NCBI GenBank assembly: GCA_003194525.1
Contig: NBIV01000052.1
Location: forward strand, 186,001-250,000
Direction: 5' to 3'
Length of the DNA stretch: 64,000 nt
Source: Gracilariopsis chorda
Lineage: Eukaryota; Rhodophyta; Florideophyceae; Gracilariales; Gracilariaceae
Numbering within the stretch: the first letter of the stretch is position 1; each line of letters begins with the position of its first letter. A program made the position numbers and the translations under genes. Shown here in pieces: positions 1-12,522 of the stretch. A model generated the notes under the pieces. That model did no database searches, was not told the origin of the DNA, and saw only the letters and a program-made list of their open reading frames with translations.

Positions 1-2452
1 TCCTCCGCGGGCGATCAGCCTCCCGACCACCATCCGCTCTACCAACCCTCTTCCGACGCGCAGCACTTCGAGCCGCACGGCGAGCAACCCCCCGCCGGAT
101 GGGACTACGTGCTTGTCTTTCCCCACCATCGCAATCAATCCGATGAACACGCCCTTCTCTGCGCGCGCGCCCGACAGCGCACTCTGGCGCGTCTGCGCGC
201 CGCCAACTTCGCGTACGTCCAAACCTGGCTGCCCACTCGAAACGCCGTGCTCGTGACCATCGCCCTCGGTGAAGAACACATGCAACAAGCTGCGGAAACA
301 CTCGCCATCCAACTCCCATTGCTGCCTCAGTACGGTCAGGGATACCTTCCCTTCACCCGTGATCGCGCCCATGTCTTCGAGAATGAGCTGCGAGTGCAAA
401 ACGCATTGCCTTACTTCACCCCCGCGCTTCGTTTGCGCATCACAGCCGCCACTCTGGCCGAGCGTGATTCCTGGGGTGCCGCCATACATCTCCAAACCCT
501 TCGTCGACGTCGGTTTTTGACGCACGCATTCGCGTTACATCCCGAGCCGGATCGCTCTCAACTCGTTCAAACCGCCGTGTACGACCGACTATGGCGCTTC
601 GGCGGAGCGCTTCCCACCTCGTCGCTCCGCCATTACTTTGGCTCTCGCGTCACCATTTACTTTGCGTGGTTAATCTTTTACGCGCGCATGTTAACTGGAA
701 TTGCCTTGCTTTCCATCCCGGTTTACATTCTTCTCACACGATCCAATTCACTGCGTGTCATGGACACCACCCGTCTTGTCTTCGGTCTCGCGCTTTGTTT
801 CTGGGCAACGTACTGGTTTGAGCATTGGAAACGACGTAACTTTATCCTCAATGTCAAGTGGGGTCTCACTTCCTTCAACGACGATGCGCAGAACAACATC
901 GTTCGTCCCGACTTTCGCGGCACTGAGACAACCGGTTTCTACTGTCGCGGCGGCTTTGTCAATCTTTCCGACATGCGTCCTGAAGCTGCGCCAAGTTTGT
1001 CCTCAAATCCTCTCGTAGAAACCCGACTCGTCTCGTCACATATTCCAGGCGTCCCTGATCAGCTGCGCGATGTTCTCGTCATGGGCGGTCGTGACGACCC
1101 TGACTTTCGCCTCGAGGCACCTGTAACCGGTTTGGTTTTCGCCGATCTCCCGTTACATCCCTTCAGTGATAAGTCCGCTTTCAAACGCCGCTTGTACATG
1201 TCAGCCGTCATAACGCTTTTCTTTTCTCTTTGTGTGGGCGTTGCTTCGTTTAACATCCTTTTCCACAAGGCAGCTATTGTCAACTTGTTCGATACTTTTG
1301 GTGCTGATCGTATCGCCAATTCTGTACCTGGAATTGCTACGGCCGTGCTCATCTCTGTTTCAGACCCGTTGTGGAAGAAGCTTTCGGCCAAGCTTACGGA
1401 CTGGGAGAATCATCGAACCAATCAGTCCTATGAGAATAGTCTTATCGTCAAGCACTTTGCCTTTCAATTTGTGTCCAGTACGTTTTTTTGTTCAACTTTC
1501 TCTTTCGCCCTCTTACAAATCCTTGCCTTTTCGTATCTCTCTCAAAATCTAACGCTCCTTAACGCTTTGTGAACGATTCTCGTTTTCTTTGTTTGGTCGT
1601 GCAGATTATATGTCGCTGTTTTATATTGCCTTTGTCAAACCGTTCACACCGTCTGACCCGTGCATCATTGGCCGTTTCTCTTCCGAGCCAGATTGCATGT
1701 ACGAGTTGGAAACGCAGCTCACCTCTCTACTCATCACAAGGGCAACCATACAACAACTCATGGAACTGGGTGTTCCATCCCTCATGTTCTACGTCAACCG
1801 TTTTCTAAGCCGTTGGAAGAACGAGAATCAGGAGGAAGACATGAGCGAAGAGGAAAGGGAACAACTTTTGGCCGAAGGTGCAACCTTGGATCACTTTGAG
1901 GACAATCCTATCGTGAAGCAACTTGACAAGACTCCGTTCAAATCCACCATCGAAGACTATGGAGAACTCGTCATTCAGCATGGCTACCTTGTTATGTTCG
2001 GCCTTGCATTTCCATTGGCCGCCGTCATCAACATGCTGAACAACGTCATTGAGACGCGTACAGATCTGTACAAATATCTGGCTGTGCAACAACGTCCGGA
2101 TGCCGATGAAGCAGAGGACATTGGGACCTGGTTGGTGGTGCTTCGGTTCCTTTCAGTTGCATCAGCAATTACAACTGCTGGCTTGGTAACAATTACCACC
2201 CCAGCGCTTCAAAGACTCCTCCCGGATTTCATTGGCGACTCTGCGGAAAAATACCCGGCTGTTTCCTTCATTATTTTCGAACATCTGCTGCTCTGGATCC
2301 GCTCTTTTGTTGGTTTTCTGGTGGGTGATAAACCGTCTTCGGCCTATCGCACATTAGCGCGACAACAATTCCTGAAGGCTCGTTGTTTCAATGTGGGGTG
2401 GAAGCCATATTACCGCACCGACAATGCGGAAGGCATCATCGAGTACACCTAA
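1..2452 (+). CDS. Anoctamin (TMEM16) family membrane protein, 5' truncated by window edge
   Basis: This is an integral membrane protein of the anoctamin family, whose members are Ca-activated chloride channels or phospholipid scramblases. The frame is open from base 1, so the true start lies outside the window. Two exons join at a 127-nt intron (1478-1604, donor GTACGT, acceptor GTGCAG); the junction restores the family-like stretch FQFVSNYMSLFYIAF. Exon 1 holds the cytoplasmic N-terminal part and three hydrophobic segments (near nt 655-735, 770-830 and 1190-1270). Exon 2 holds the conserved block around nt 1950-2080 (DYGELVIQHGYLVMFGLAFP, then LNNVIETR), followed by further membrane segments. 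The protein ends in EGIIEYT and a TAA stop. Channel versus scramblase activity cannot be read from sequence alone. The family assignment is firm; the intron is inferred from splice consensus and restored homology. Confidence 0.93.
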
Positions 2453-3327
2453 CTTAACAAAATCCTATATACAATTCTACCGAATGGGCGTCACATTGAA
2501 ACGTCTTTCACATCTAGCTAGAGATAGCAATCCCTAACCCCTTAAGATACCGCTGATCTTTTTCGTTGCCACATTCGTCTACTTTCTAAAGGTTTAACTT
2601 CAAAACTTCTCGTGAACGCCGGTCGCATGTCATTGAGCTTTGCACGTGAGAATGACGCTTATCAACTGTGTAATGGTAGAACCAGACCATGTAGAACGTT
2701 GTATTGTTCTGGGAGGACAGTTGCCGTCGTCTCTCCGTCCGAACTGGAAGTGTCTTATGACAACAGTTTGCGGAAGCCCTACGAGTAAAGTGAGCAAAGA
2801 ATGTACGAAAGTTGGTTTTGGGGGCCACTGGATTAAGGACAGTTCTTCAAATACCAAGAATCTACGAGAGCAGTACTCTAGGCAAATGCTTTTGTTCTAC
2901 ATCTTGGCCCACTGCTGTTGCGAACTTCACCTTGTAGCGTCGCTGATGCTTCTGCTCTGAGGCCATGAGTAACCTCATGTGAAACACAGCAAATCGCGAG
3001 TTGGATAAAAATTGTTCGCGAGAAGTACAACACGAGTGTTCTGCCATCTCATTACAAGCTACTAATCAGCTTCACTGCGCTCTCTGTTACGTTGATCGCG
3101 TCGAGCCTGGAATTATACCCGCCTTCTTGTCTCTTGACCGCCACACACATCTTTTTCTTTTCTCATGCTCCCCCTTTTCTCTCTCCCCACGTATTGCTTC
3201 TTTCTTTCTTTCACACAAACATACACATACACCTCTCTCTCTCTTTCGCTTGCCTCTTGACTCCGCTGAACTAGAACTGATTTCTTTTGGGAACTGCTTT
3301 TGGAATCCCAACTCAAGCATAGTTTTG
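2453..3327. other. Intergenic region between the anoctamin and GT14 genes
   Basis: No supportable gene is seen. The distal part is strongly pyrimidine-rich and lies directly upstream of the glycosyltransferase start, so it probably holds that gene's promoter and leader. An open frame runs upstream of the chosen GT14 start from about 3001, but it begins at TTG and its extra residues are low-complexity. Confidence 0.5.
3141..3265 (+). promoter_or_regulatory. Polypyrimidine (CT-rich) tract upstream of the GT14 gene
   Basis: This is a run of mostly C and T with short CT and TTTC repeats and a small CA-rich patch, ending about 60 nt before the predicted start codon at 3328. Pyrimidine-rich leaders are common near eukaryotic transcription starts. 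The role here is inferred from position only. Confidence 0.35.
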
Positions 3328-4737
3328 ATGAGTCCTTCAAAAGATCCGAGGCACTTCTTCGCCAGAACCTTCCATAAAATAACTAAGAATCGGAGATCTT
3401 CGATATTAGCTGTGGTCTTTGCCTTATGGGCATTGTTCGGAAACCGATGGATATTCTTCGCTCTTCCAAGCCCCAACAATGACGCGTCTAACAAAAAAGC
3501 CCAAACGCAACTTGATAGCATTGAGTTTAAATATCAATTACGACGTCTGAAAGACGAAGGTCACTGGAAGTTGCTCGGAGAAGGATCGATTTCGGAATCC
3601 CAGGATGAAAGGAATCGGACGGGCAATGAACAAGAAGAAGCAGACATCGCCTTTTTTGTGCAGATTTCAAACACGAACATCAACCTTGTACCTCGTCTTC
3701 TGTCCCGGATATGGCACCCAAAGAATCTTTACTGTCTTCATTTTGACAACAAAATACCACCGAAGATGATCGAAATGTTTCGAGACGCTTTAAAGACAAA
3801 TAAGCACCTCAACAATACATTCCTAATGCCGAGCACCATAATTACGTACACGGGAGTCTCTATGGTTCTCAACACTCTAGACAGCATCACTACTCTGCTT
3901 CAGGATCCAAGACCATGGGAGTACTTCATCAATCTTAGCGGTTCTGACTATCCATTGGTTTCTCCTTCTGGACTCCGTCGCCTCTTAGGCCAAAGAAACG
4001 CAAAACAGAAGCAGAAATCATTTATTCATTTCTCGCAGATGGTCAATAAATGGGACAGACTTGTAAGACATAGACTGGGAATCCTACACTTTGATCTATC
4101 CTTGGGTTTTAAACCAAACTTGGAATCAGAGCTGGTAGAGAGTGAGAAGAAGCACCCCGTTCTAAAGTCACAGCATCTAAACATAAGTATTCCAAAGGGT
4201 GAAGCATGGTTCATAGCTCACAGATCATTTTGCCAGGAGGCAGCTACAGGAATCTTTGCGAGACGGCTCATTACGCTTTTTGCTAACATGCAAAGCCCTT
4301 CAGAGCATTTCTTTCAGACGCTCGTTTGGAACCATGAAGGGTTTAACATGACTACTGCCAAGTATTCTTTTCGACTAGTAAAGTGGGGGAGAAGAGATGG
4401 AAGCTCACGTCAACATCCCTTATATCTTGACGAACGAGCAGAGAATGGAACATGGAAGCATTGGTCAGCGATAAGTCGTTCTAATGACTTCTTTATGAGG
4501 AAACTGCGTGTTGCTGACAGCGGGTTGATGGACCATGTTGACACACACCTCAGCGGAGCGAGCGAAGAGCTTGTGAATCCGCCAACTGTACATCAATCCT
4601 TCAAGCAAGTTTCAAAAATGTTTACTTGCATTGCTCATGCGGACAGCAGTGATCTATCGACGATAAGGGCATGTTCAGCGAGGAAACGAACGGCGGGAAA
4701 GATAACACTCGCGTCACCACCCCCATCTTTAGGGTAG
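3328..4737 (+). CDS. GT14 family glycosyltransferase (core-2/I-branching or xylosyltransferase-like), type II membrane protein
   Basis: A predicted Golgi glycosyltransferase of 469 residues. It starts at the ATG at 3328: a short basic cytoplasmic tail, one hydrophobic anchor (about residues 24-46), then a stem and a lumenal catalytic domain from about residue 105 to 370. The domain shows the family pattern: AFFVQISNTN at its start, then YCLHFDNK, then YFINLSGSDYPL, which matches the conserved inLSGxDyPl of the Branch domain, and later KGEAWFIAHRSF. The family transfers GlcNAc (core-2/I enzymes) or xylose (proteoglycan xylosyltransferases); the acceptor cannot be deduced. The N-terminal anchor and the single exon look complete. 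Upstream in-frame codons start only at TTG, so I chose the ATG just before the anchor. Confidence 0.88.
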   Translation: MSPSKDPRHFFARTFHKITKNRRSSILAVVFALWALFGNRWIFFALPSPNNDASNKKAQTQLDSIEFKYQLRRLKDEGHWKLLGEGSISESQDERNRTGNEQEEADIAFFVQISNTNINLVPRLLSRIWHPKNLYCLHFDNKIPPKMIEMFRDALKTNKHLNNTFLMPSTIITYTGVSMVLNTLDSITTLLQDPRPWEYFINLSGSDYPLVSPSGLRRLLGQRNAKQKQKSFIHFSQMVNKWDRLVRHRLGILHFDLSLGFKPNLESELVESEKKHPVLKSQHLNISIPKGEAWFIAHRSFCQEAATGIFARRLITLFANMQSPSEHFFQTLVWNHEGFNMTTAKYSFRLVKWGRRDGSSRQHPLYLDERAENGTWKHWSAISRSNDFFMRKLRVADSGLMDHVDTHLSGASEELVNPPTVHQSFKQVSKMFTCIAHADSSDLSTIRACSARKRTAGKITLASPPPSLG

Positions 4738-6904
4738 CGGTCCCTTTAACTCCTCTGATCTTTTCTTCTAGATATAGCTCATGTGCAAAGACATAATTGA
4801 TCATAGTACTCTACAAAGAGTTACGGAATAGTCACAAGTTAAATTATTCCCCAGCAAAAAGTTATGTGTGTAGAGAGATTGGAATTCCTCGAACATTGAC
4901 TCTGGTCACAGTCTTGGCCAAAGGTTTTTGAGAGAGATGGGAATAAACTTTACGCCGGGATCTGTAGAAGGAGCGTGTGGCTAGCCGATTGTACTCCCGA
5001 AATCTCCAAGTGCAAAGAGGAGGGAGGGGGGGGGTAGGATGCTGTCAAAGCTCTTGGGCGGCAAAAACGTGGTACGTGCAATCCGCTCTGTCGTGGTATG
5101 CCCCTTAGCTGGCGTCCTTTCAAGATGGAGAAGGGAATAACAGAGAAAAGCTTGAAAAAGGCGAGACGCATCCGAATGAAACGGATAGACAATCGGGTCT
5201 TCTCGCAGAAGTTTAACGCTAATCTACTGCATTTCGGGACATTTGCTAGTGTGAGCGTAACGCTACTGCTGCGAGGTGAGTACGCAGTAGTCATCCTCTA
5301 TATTCAGGTGATAGAGACTTAGATCGGTGTTACGGGACAGAGAGTCTTCCTTGGTCAAGAATTGGCCACGATACTCATGGCTATCATGTGTCATGGTAGT
5401 TTTTCTTCCAAGATTTATCTTCGAGCTGTTCGACGAGAGAACGCTTGTAGGGTTGGAATCTACCACGCTTTCGGAATTAGTAGCGTGCGCCCGTCAACAC
5501 ATATACATGGTTCATGCACCTGTCACTGGCACCGGCCCCTTGTAAACGAAGTGCAGGTAAGCACTTTTTTCTAGTGGGGAGATAACCAGGCTTTTATCTC
5601 TGGTCAAACGATCGGCAGTCATCAATTGGAAGAACTACCGAAATCATCTGTTTGGCCAAACCCTTTAACTGAAGTCAGCACAGTGCGGGATTCCTGAGCA
5701 GGGGGCTTCTCCGAATGATCTCAACGGACCATACCTGGAAAAGGTGAAGGATTTCTACACATATTGTAAGGCAGCCGATATCCCCACATCTATCGACGCA
5801 TAAATTCCATGAGCGATAACCAACACAAATCCATTTGCTTTGGGGTGTTGGCATCCACGCCTTTGTTCTCCGCCTGGAGTGTATTGTTCAATATGATCAA
5901 CCGTTTTCAATTCGTTCACTGCATTGAAAGAACTGCAGCGATTGATCATACGACGTCAAGATTTCAGTCAACGTGCGCAAGGAGGAATCTCAGTTATCAC
6001 GAGAGACGACTTAACGGCAACAGCCATCAAGGTGCAACGGCCATCAATACGAAGAAACGGCGATCTTGGGACGGCCTGTCAATAACGACTAGGTGCACAA
6101 GCTTTAGTCGTAATCTGGTTCTCAACGTTACTACTGCAATATTATGAAGGCCTGGGTGCACGCAACATTCCAGCCAAGTCCTGACAAGGCCATAATTCGG
6201 CAGAAAAAGAGTTGGGTCGCAGAACAGAACACTTCTAATCATGCATAAATCTCTTCAATGCTCGTCAACTCTTCGTGTTGGGGGGATATGTAGAGGACTT
6301 CAGTTATCTGCTCCTCCGTTGCATTTCTGTCGGTGGACAACTTGCATGCCCCCCTGAGACCTCGCTTATGAACCTGGAAAACGTTCCTCAGGAAAGAGGC
6401 CAAAGACCCACATGTGAATGCAAATCGAATGCAGCATAGAAACCAAAGTTCGTTGGTGACTCGTGCTAGCGATTCCACAGATATCACGACTTCCGCAACA
6501 TTATGACTCCCATAACATAACGTCAATGACATGCCTTAGCTTCACTGCTGCCAACCTCTTCTGTTGTACACACTTGTATTGTTATAAGTACTAGGAGAAA
6601 CAATTAGGAGTCAGAGATGAAGCAGAAGACGTTAGGAACTTTCACTATAGCTTTGTATTTCACCTTACAACAAGAACATTGTTGGCGGACGGGTGACGTT
6701 TGTCTTAGAATCTTCAAATGCCTTGAGAAGACTTGATTTTCTTCGCAAAGAATCCCTTATAGCACGGAATCAGAAGTTATGTTAGAGTTACAGCGGCAAT
6801 ACTGGAATAAGTTTATCTAGACAATATTCCAGGTTTTCGAAATCAGTTAGAGGACTTATACAAACAGCTTCCGCGGTCACAGCCTTCATCTCCGGATTTC
6901 TCTC
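4738..6904. other. Intergenic region, 3' sides of two convergent genes
   Basis: The region lies between the GT14 gene (plus) and the large minus-strand Tudor-like gene. Only short open frames occur; the longest unexplained one (minus 6532-6239, 97 codons) shows no recognisable domain. There is a short G-run near 5025-5035. I see no RNA gene or transposon here. Confidence 0.45.
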
Positions 6905-9900
6905 TTAAGTGCGAACACTGGACGTAACACATGCGACAGAGTATTCTAACGGATCAGAAGGGTCTAGCAGCGTGCTCTTAAGGTTCGATCTTGCGGAATG
7001 AATTCGATCCACAATTTCGAGAATCACCTTCTTCTCGGTGCGCCACTCGAAATCGAATAAGCGCGGTTCCCAGTTGTAAATATTACGAGCTTTCTCAATG
7101 GCATTATCGTCCCAGAATCGAGTCAACCAATCGGTTTCCATTCGTGCATCTTTGGTGCTAGTATTGAGGGATTCGCGCGCCTCAGTGTAAGACTTAAACG
7201 CGGAAAGACGAGAAAGAACATTGCTTAGACATTTCAGAGACGTCAGCCTAACCCATGGTTGCGGCACTTGCACTTCTCGTTCATTTTTCGGCGCCCTCTT
7301 TCGACACTCTCCTTTTTGAAGCCACTGAACAACGCACTTAGCAATCAAGTCCAAGCTCTCACGGAGAAAGGGTGGTTGTTCCTTTTCATGAACGACAAAA
7401 GGTTGTGGAGAAGACTTGGAATTGTTCGAAGCAGAAGGGTAAGTATTGTTCATGCTAGGGTTCTGGTGCATTCGAAGGGCTGAAACTCGACGATTAGGGG
7501 GGTTCGTCGTTTGCCCGGATGCTGAGGGCCCCAACAGAGCGGGTTCTCCGCTGTGGCATCTTGAACTTGGCGTTGGGGGAGGGGGTTGCTCTGAATGAAA
7601 TCCGCCGCAGTTATACACTTGACTGAACCTGGTTCGGGGTTTGCGCACAGTTGATTACCTATACCCATCTGTCCTCCGCTAGGTATAGCACTTTCCAGAT
7701 AATGACGATGGGGGGCACTTGGCATTGCTGGCCTTTCTGGTTTGGCTCGACCACTTGCCTTCCCCGCGGACGTCTTGATGCCGTTGTCTTGTCCATCGCC
7801 TTCTTGTACCTTTTGAAGCACAGCTGCGACAAGATCTGAGTTCATCTCGGCCACCTTCTTCGTAGTTGATTTGCAAATAGCATCAATCTGGTCTGCCTCT
7901 GCCTGTACGAAACTCGTTAACTCGGTTTCATACTGCTTACAGATTTTCAGTGCCGTCGCAGGCAGCAATGTGCTCTGCACATCAAGAACGTCTCCAGCAA
8001 GCTTGGCAAAGCTTTCCGTCGCTGACTCTATTTTGTCCATTCTTACCTTCAATTCATGGATAACGCGTGACTGTTCTTTACTCTCCTCCTTCAGGTTTCC
8101 AAATAGCTGCGCAACCTTTTCGAACTTCGTTCTCCAAGTCATTTCTACATGACTAAGAAATGGGGCTGAGAGTGATCGTTCCAGCTCAGCAATGATTGAC
8201 GCAATCTCGAGGGCAGTGCTGTCAGCTTTGTCAGGGGTTTTACGCCCCTTTTGTTGAGATCTTCGTCGTGGACGCGCATATGCCGAACTTCGAGGAACTT
8301 TTGAAGCGGTAGGCAATGTGGGGTTTCCTACACCGCTTGAGGTAGTTGGATCCGATGTCAAGGCGGCTGCTGCGTGAGTTGGTTTGTCAATCTGGAGTGA
8401 GTGTACAGCATTCTGACTCTTCACGTTCAGCATGGGTGATCCGCCCCGGTTTTCGCTATTCAAACCAGTAGTTCCCGCAGGCAAGATTTCCGATGAAATT
8501 TTATTGTCTCCAGTGCTTCGACGTGATGAGCGAAGATTCACAGCCATTGCTTCTTGGTCGTGGCTTCGCTGACTTGTCTTGTTCCGGTTTTGACCTAAAC
8601 TGTTAGCTTTGTCACCAAGTGCAGGCCGCATGAACTGTCCCACAACCGTTTGTTGAGTAGATACCACCGCTTCTGCATTAGTCGTCGCGCTGGGGGCTGA
8701 ATTGTGCAGTGTCCGTTGAGAATGATCGCTTCTCTCAGGTGGGGAGCAGTTCGTCGTAAAATCTCCGCTCGAGAGATCTTTTCTCTTCTTCACAATCTCT
8801 TTGTTTGGCTGACTCACTATTGCGGATCGTTTTCGGACACCTTGAATGTCAGGTAACTGCTCTGCCTGTAGGGGTTGCGAAAATCCAGTACATTCGTCGG
8901 TATTCATAGAAGAGTTGCGGTGCTTTGTACTACTGATCTGTTGCCCCCAGGATCCCGCAGGTATTCCCGAAGCCACGGGAGAGGCCAAAGTGCGACCGTC
9001 GGTGAAGTTTAGGCGGGCGTTTGATGATTGATCAAACGTTTGTCTGCCCGGCAGTTGGCCTTGTGCAAGAACGCCAGTTGCAGGTGATGCCCGAGATGTT
9101 TGAGCAAAGCCGATCATGGGACGAAGTGGCTTCAGTGTCAACGAATGAGTCTTACGTACTGTGCTTGTGTTCGGATCAGTAGGCGCGCCAGTCGTTTTTC
9201 CAGCAGGGCCATTTGCAGCCGGAGACATCATACTTAAGCCACGAGGGATCATCGCAGGTGGCGGCGGGTGCGGCAGGCTAGGAGTGTTCTGAAGCATTGG
9301 TAAAGCACTAGGACCTGAAACCAAACTTCGGATGGACATGCTGGCAGATGCATTCGAAGGCGGTTTCGTAACGGGTTGGGCGGGTTGGTGGTGAACAGGA
9401 GCTACAGAAAGCGGGATTGGGAGATTACCCTGACCATGAAAAGCATTAGGGGGTTGTGTACCAACGGTACCCGCTCCCAGAAACGTCGGAGCATTGGTGG
9501 GATACCTAGTGTTGGCAGAATACATGTTCGGAGTGATATTTCCGTGAAGCGTCTTGGGATCACTTTGAGCTGGGGATCGATGATAGGTTATGTTCATCCG
9601 AGATTGCGCTGGTTCAATCCATCGGTACTGGTCGGGTTGAGTGTGGGGCACATTGGCGTGTTGAGCTCCCTCTAGGTCTGATGGTGGCCAATTCGAAAGT
9701 GTCATCATTGGTGGCTTGTTTCTTGGAATTCGCTCACTTGTCACAAGTTTCGGCGACGGATGTCTGGCGCTGACTTGAGTTAAATCGCGTGCGATTGGTG
9801 GACATGCTGACTTTGTCGGAGTAGATGCTGTAACGATTGTATTTTGCTGTTTCGTGGCAGGGCTTCGAATCTGGGCGACTTGTGTCTGTTCAGCCGCAAC

Positions 9901-12153
9901 TTTTTCTGATTCAGTATTTCGACCATTTCGTTTTCCTTTTGTCAAGCGTGCAGCCGCGGAAGGTGTGCTTTTCAAAAATGACATTCGAGCTCTTCTCTTC
10001 TGGGGTAGCAATGTAGAGGGCTTCTTCTGTTCCGACATGCCGTTGGACCGTTTTGTGGGGCAAGCTGCACTCTTCTTTGGCGTTTGCTGCGAACCATTGG
10101 GAGGAGCTCCCTTGTTGGTATCGGCAGCTTCGGTTGGTTGAGATGCATTATCAGCTTTCGCACCATTCTGAATCTCCGACGTGCCAGTCTGAGGCGCCTT
10201 TGCGGGATTCGTCGCCGGTATGGCCGTGCTGCACGTTTCTTGAGCATGAGGCTGCTGCGAAGAGTTTGCAACCCCTTTTGCCGCAGATAGAGATGTAGAC
10301 TTGCCTTTCCGACTCGGCTGCGCTCGGGGTGTAGCGGAGGCGGTAACGCGTGGTGATGAATCATGTTGTGCAGCACGTGTTCGCAATGATTTGTCAGTTT
10401 TAGCGGTTGTTTGTTGCCCTTCTGTTGAGCGCTTGTTGACGACCGCAACAGCGCTATCTGTCGTCGCAGGCGGGTTTGTCGAAGTGCTCTTTGCGGGCAC
10501 ATCAGACGTGGCAGGAAGCTGCGTTGCAGTTTGTTGTACATTGTTCTCTTCACGTTCATTGTTGTTCACAGTGGACAACATGCGAGCGCCCTTTCTGTTG
10601 TACCCAAGAAGGTGTGGCAGAATTGTGGACTGCTCGAGAGATTTTTGGGCGGAGGCAGATTGCGTGGGTTGTGGAGTTGCAGGCTGCGGGGTGGCGGTTA
10701 ATTGGCGGGGGCTGACTCGTTTCTTAGTTCGCTTAAACGGGGCGTTTGGCGGGGTGTTGTGAGTATCTGGAGTAGCTTTTGAGTGGGATGATTGTCGTCG
10801 CACAGCCTTTGCTGCTACAGAAGCTTTAGCCTTTACGCTCGCTTGGCGTTTGTTTGCGGGAGCAAGCACGATGGGTGGAGGGTGAGATTGGGCGGCTTTA
10901 AGCGGCTGGTCGTTGGCTGCGGGGGTGCTCTTCTTTCTAGCGCGCTTGATGCTTTTTGCATGCGGCGCATTCTGCGAGGCAGCCAAAGGCTTTGACGACG
11001 GTGGTAAAGAAAGGTGTTGATTGTCTGTAGTTGCAGTGGGTTTCGGCTTTCGGGCGGACGCATTGCGCGCGGAAGGCTTCTTAGCAGGTTTGAGAGCGGG
11101 GGCGGGCGAGGACTTTGACGCTGACGAAGGTTGGTGGTTGTTGGTTTGTTTAGAAGACCTGGAGGCGGCATTCGCAGAGTGCTTTTTCTTCCTTGCGGTT
11201 TGTTTTGGTTGGCAAGGCGGTGTTGGCAATGACTTTGACGCGGCGGTCTGCGACACTCTGGTGTTGAGGCGGTTGTTCGGCGGGCTTTGCGCGGCATTGT
11301 TCGCCAGCGTGGGAGCGGGGTCGGAAGGCGCATTTTGAACGGGGGCGTTGGTTGAAAGGCGTTTCTTACTCTGCGAGCGTGAGTTTCGGGGCGTGTTTGA
11401 GTTTGAGGACACGGTGTTTTGTTGGGTGTTCGCGGGGGCGGGAGGTTGTGCGTTTGGATGGGTGGGAGGCGGCGATGGGTGGGATGGCAGGCGGTGAGCA
11501 TTTGGGAGGGGTTTGTTGACGGGAGCGGGTTGGGCCAAGGCAGCAGTGGTGTTGGCAAGCGGTTTGTTGGAGTGGGCGACGGGGGTTGGGTTGGCGGAAG
11601 TGATGTGAAGGAGTTGGTGATCAAGCACGACGGGGGATTGGTCATTGTCGGATACAGTGGGGTCGGACACATCGGAGGCGCGATGGTGCGAGTGCGGAGA
11701 GTGGTCGATGATTTGAATGGAAGATTGGTGAATGTCAACGTCGGACTGTTGGGTACTGATGCTGCGCGGTTCGGTGGAAGGCTTTCTAGGGACGGGGTGG
11801 GGGATGTTTGAATGGACGGTGGTTTGAAGTCGTTTTGGAGGCGGGTCGTCGTCGTGTATGACGATGGTTTCGGGGTGCGTGGTGGAGGCGGTGTTTCTGC
11901 AACGCTTTCGCGGGGTGAGCGGGGCGGGATGGGCGACGGCGACGCGATGGGCGGCGCGGCCTTTGAAGCGCCAGCGCTCGGCGGTGAGGCGCATTGTTTC
12001 TTCCTCGCCGTCTTCGTAGGTGACGTGGTACCGGCCGTTGGGAAGAACGCGATCGACGACGGCGTTGAAGTACTGCTTCTCGACGGCCCACCACACCTGG
12101 ATCTCGTCGCCGAGCTGCAGCTGCTCCATGAGGTAATCATTGTGCGCGGACAT
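6905..12153 (-). CDS. Giant Tudor-like, low-complexity protein with C-terminal helical domain (gene A)
   Basis: About 1726 residues if spliced as proposed. The start is the ATG at 12153 (MSAHNDYL), directly before a Tudor-like beta-barrel domain at residues 14-62 (GDEIQVWWAVEKQYFNAVV, then YEDGEEETMRL). Next come more than 1,200 residues of Ser/Thr/Pro/Ala/Gln/Lys-rich sequence that is probably disordered. A helical, likely coiled-coil region follows (about residues 1305-1440, nt 8230-7830). The C-terminal domain lies in a different frame (nt 7366-6965), so an intron is needed. The best-phased choice is 7658-7591 (68 nt), but a nearby acceptor giving about 137 nt also keeps frame. The C-terminal domain matches the divergent neighbour at 12534-19763: WVRLTSLKCL against WVRGCVRNCL, and EKARNIYNWEPRL against EQARSNYSLWDPTL. 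Tudor-like domains often read methylated Lys/Arg on chromatin; a nuclear scaffold role is inference. Confidence 0.78.
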
Positions 12154-12224
12154 TGTTGGGGGTTGGGGGCGGAGACTGCGACACTCAGCGAACGCAGCGT
12201 GTGAAGCGGGGGGCTGGGCACGAA

Positions 12225-12240
12225 GGGGGGGGGGGGGGGG
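12225..12240 (+). repeat. G16 homopolymer in the divergent promoter
   Basis: Sixteen consecutive G on the plus strand (C on the minus-strand transcript side), 72 nt upstream of the gene A start codon. Such runs are length-unstable, so the count may vary or be an assembly artefact. Confidence 0.9.
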
Positions 12241-12484
12241 AGCGCCGCGTGCCAAGCGCCAAAGCCATGGAGTGCATCCAAACGGAAACACCCCGAACGG
12301 CGGCTGTAAGCCGGGCGGGCGCTGTCAGCAGCGGCGGGCGGCAGCTAGGGTTACTTGGCGCGCTGCTGTGGCGCGAGCCGTGCTGCCGTTTCGTTCGGAT
12401 GTGAGCGCAAGCGAAAGCGCGCCAAAAGTGCGCGCCGCCACTATCTCCACGGCCGCGCTGTTTGGCGCGCCCCCGATCGCCTCC

Positions 12485-12486
12485 GC

Positions 12487-12521
<35 letters not shown>

Positions 12522-12522
12522 T
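12485..12522 (+). repeat. CCG trinucleotide tract in the leader of gene B
   Basis: About a dozen CCG units end shortly before the ATG at 12534. The tract would be Ala- or Arg-coding in upstream frames, but the only ATG in frame with the large protein lies after it, so it is best read as 5' leader. Confidence 0.85.

Noticed and set aside
3001-3327. Extension of the GT14 protein upstream of 3328.
   Set aside because: The added frame starts at TTG, is derived largely from the polypyrimidine tract, and would place about 109 low-complexity residues ahead of the type II membrane anchor.
10833-12281. A long open frame on the minus strand overlapping gene A in another frame (about 480 codons), and similar long frames inside gene B.
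   Set aside because: They are low-complexity shadows produced by GC-rich, stop-poor sequence; only the chosen frames carry the Tudor-like and C-terminal domains.
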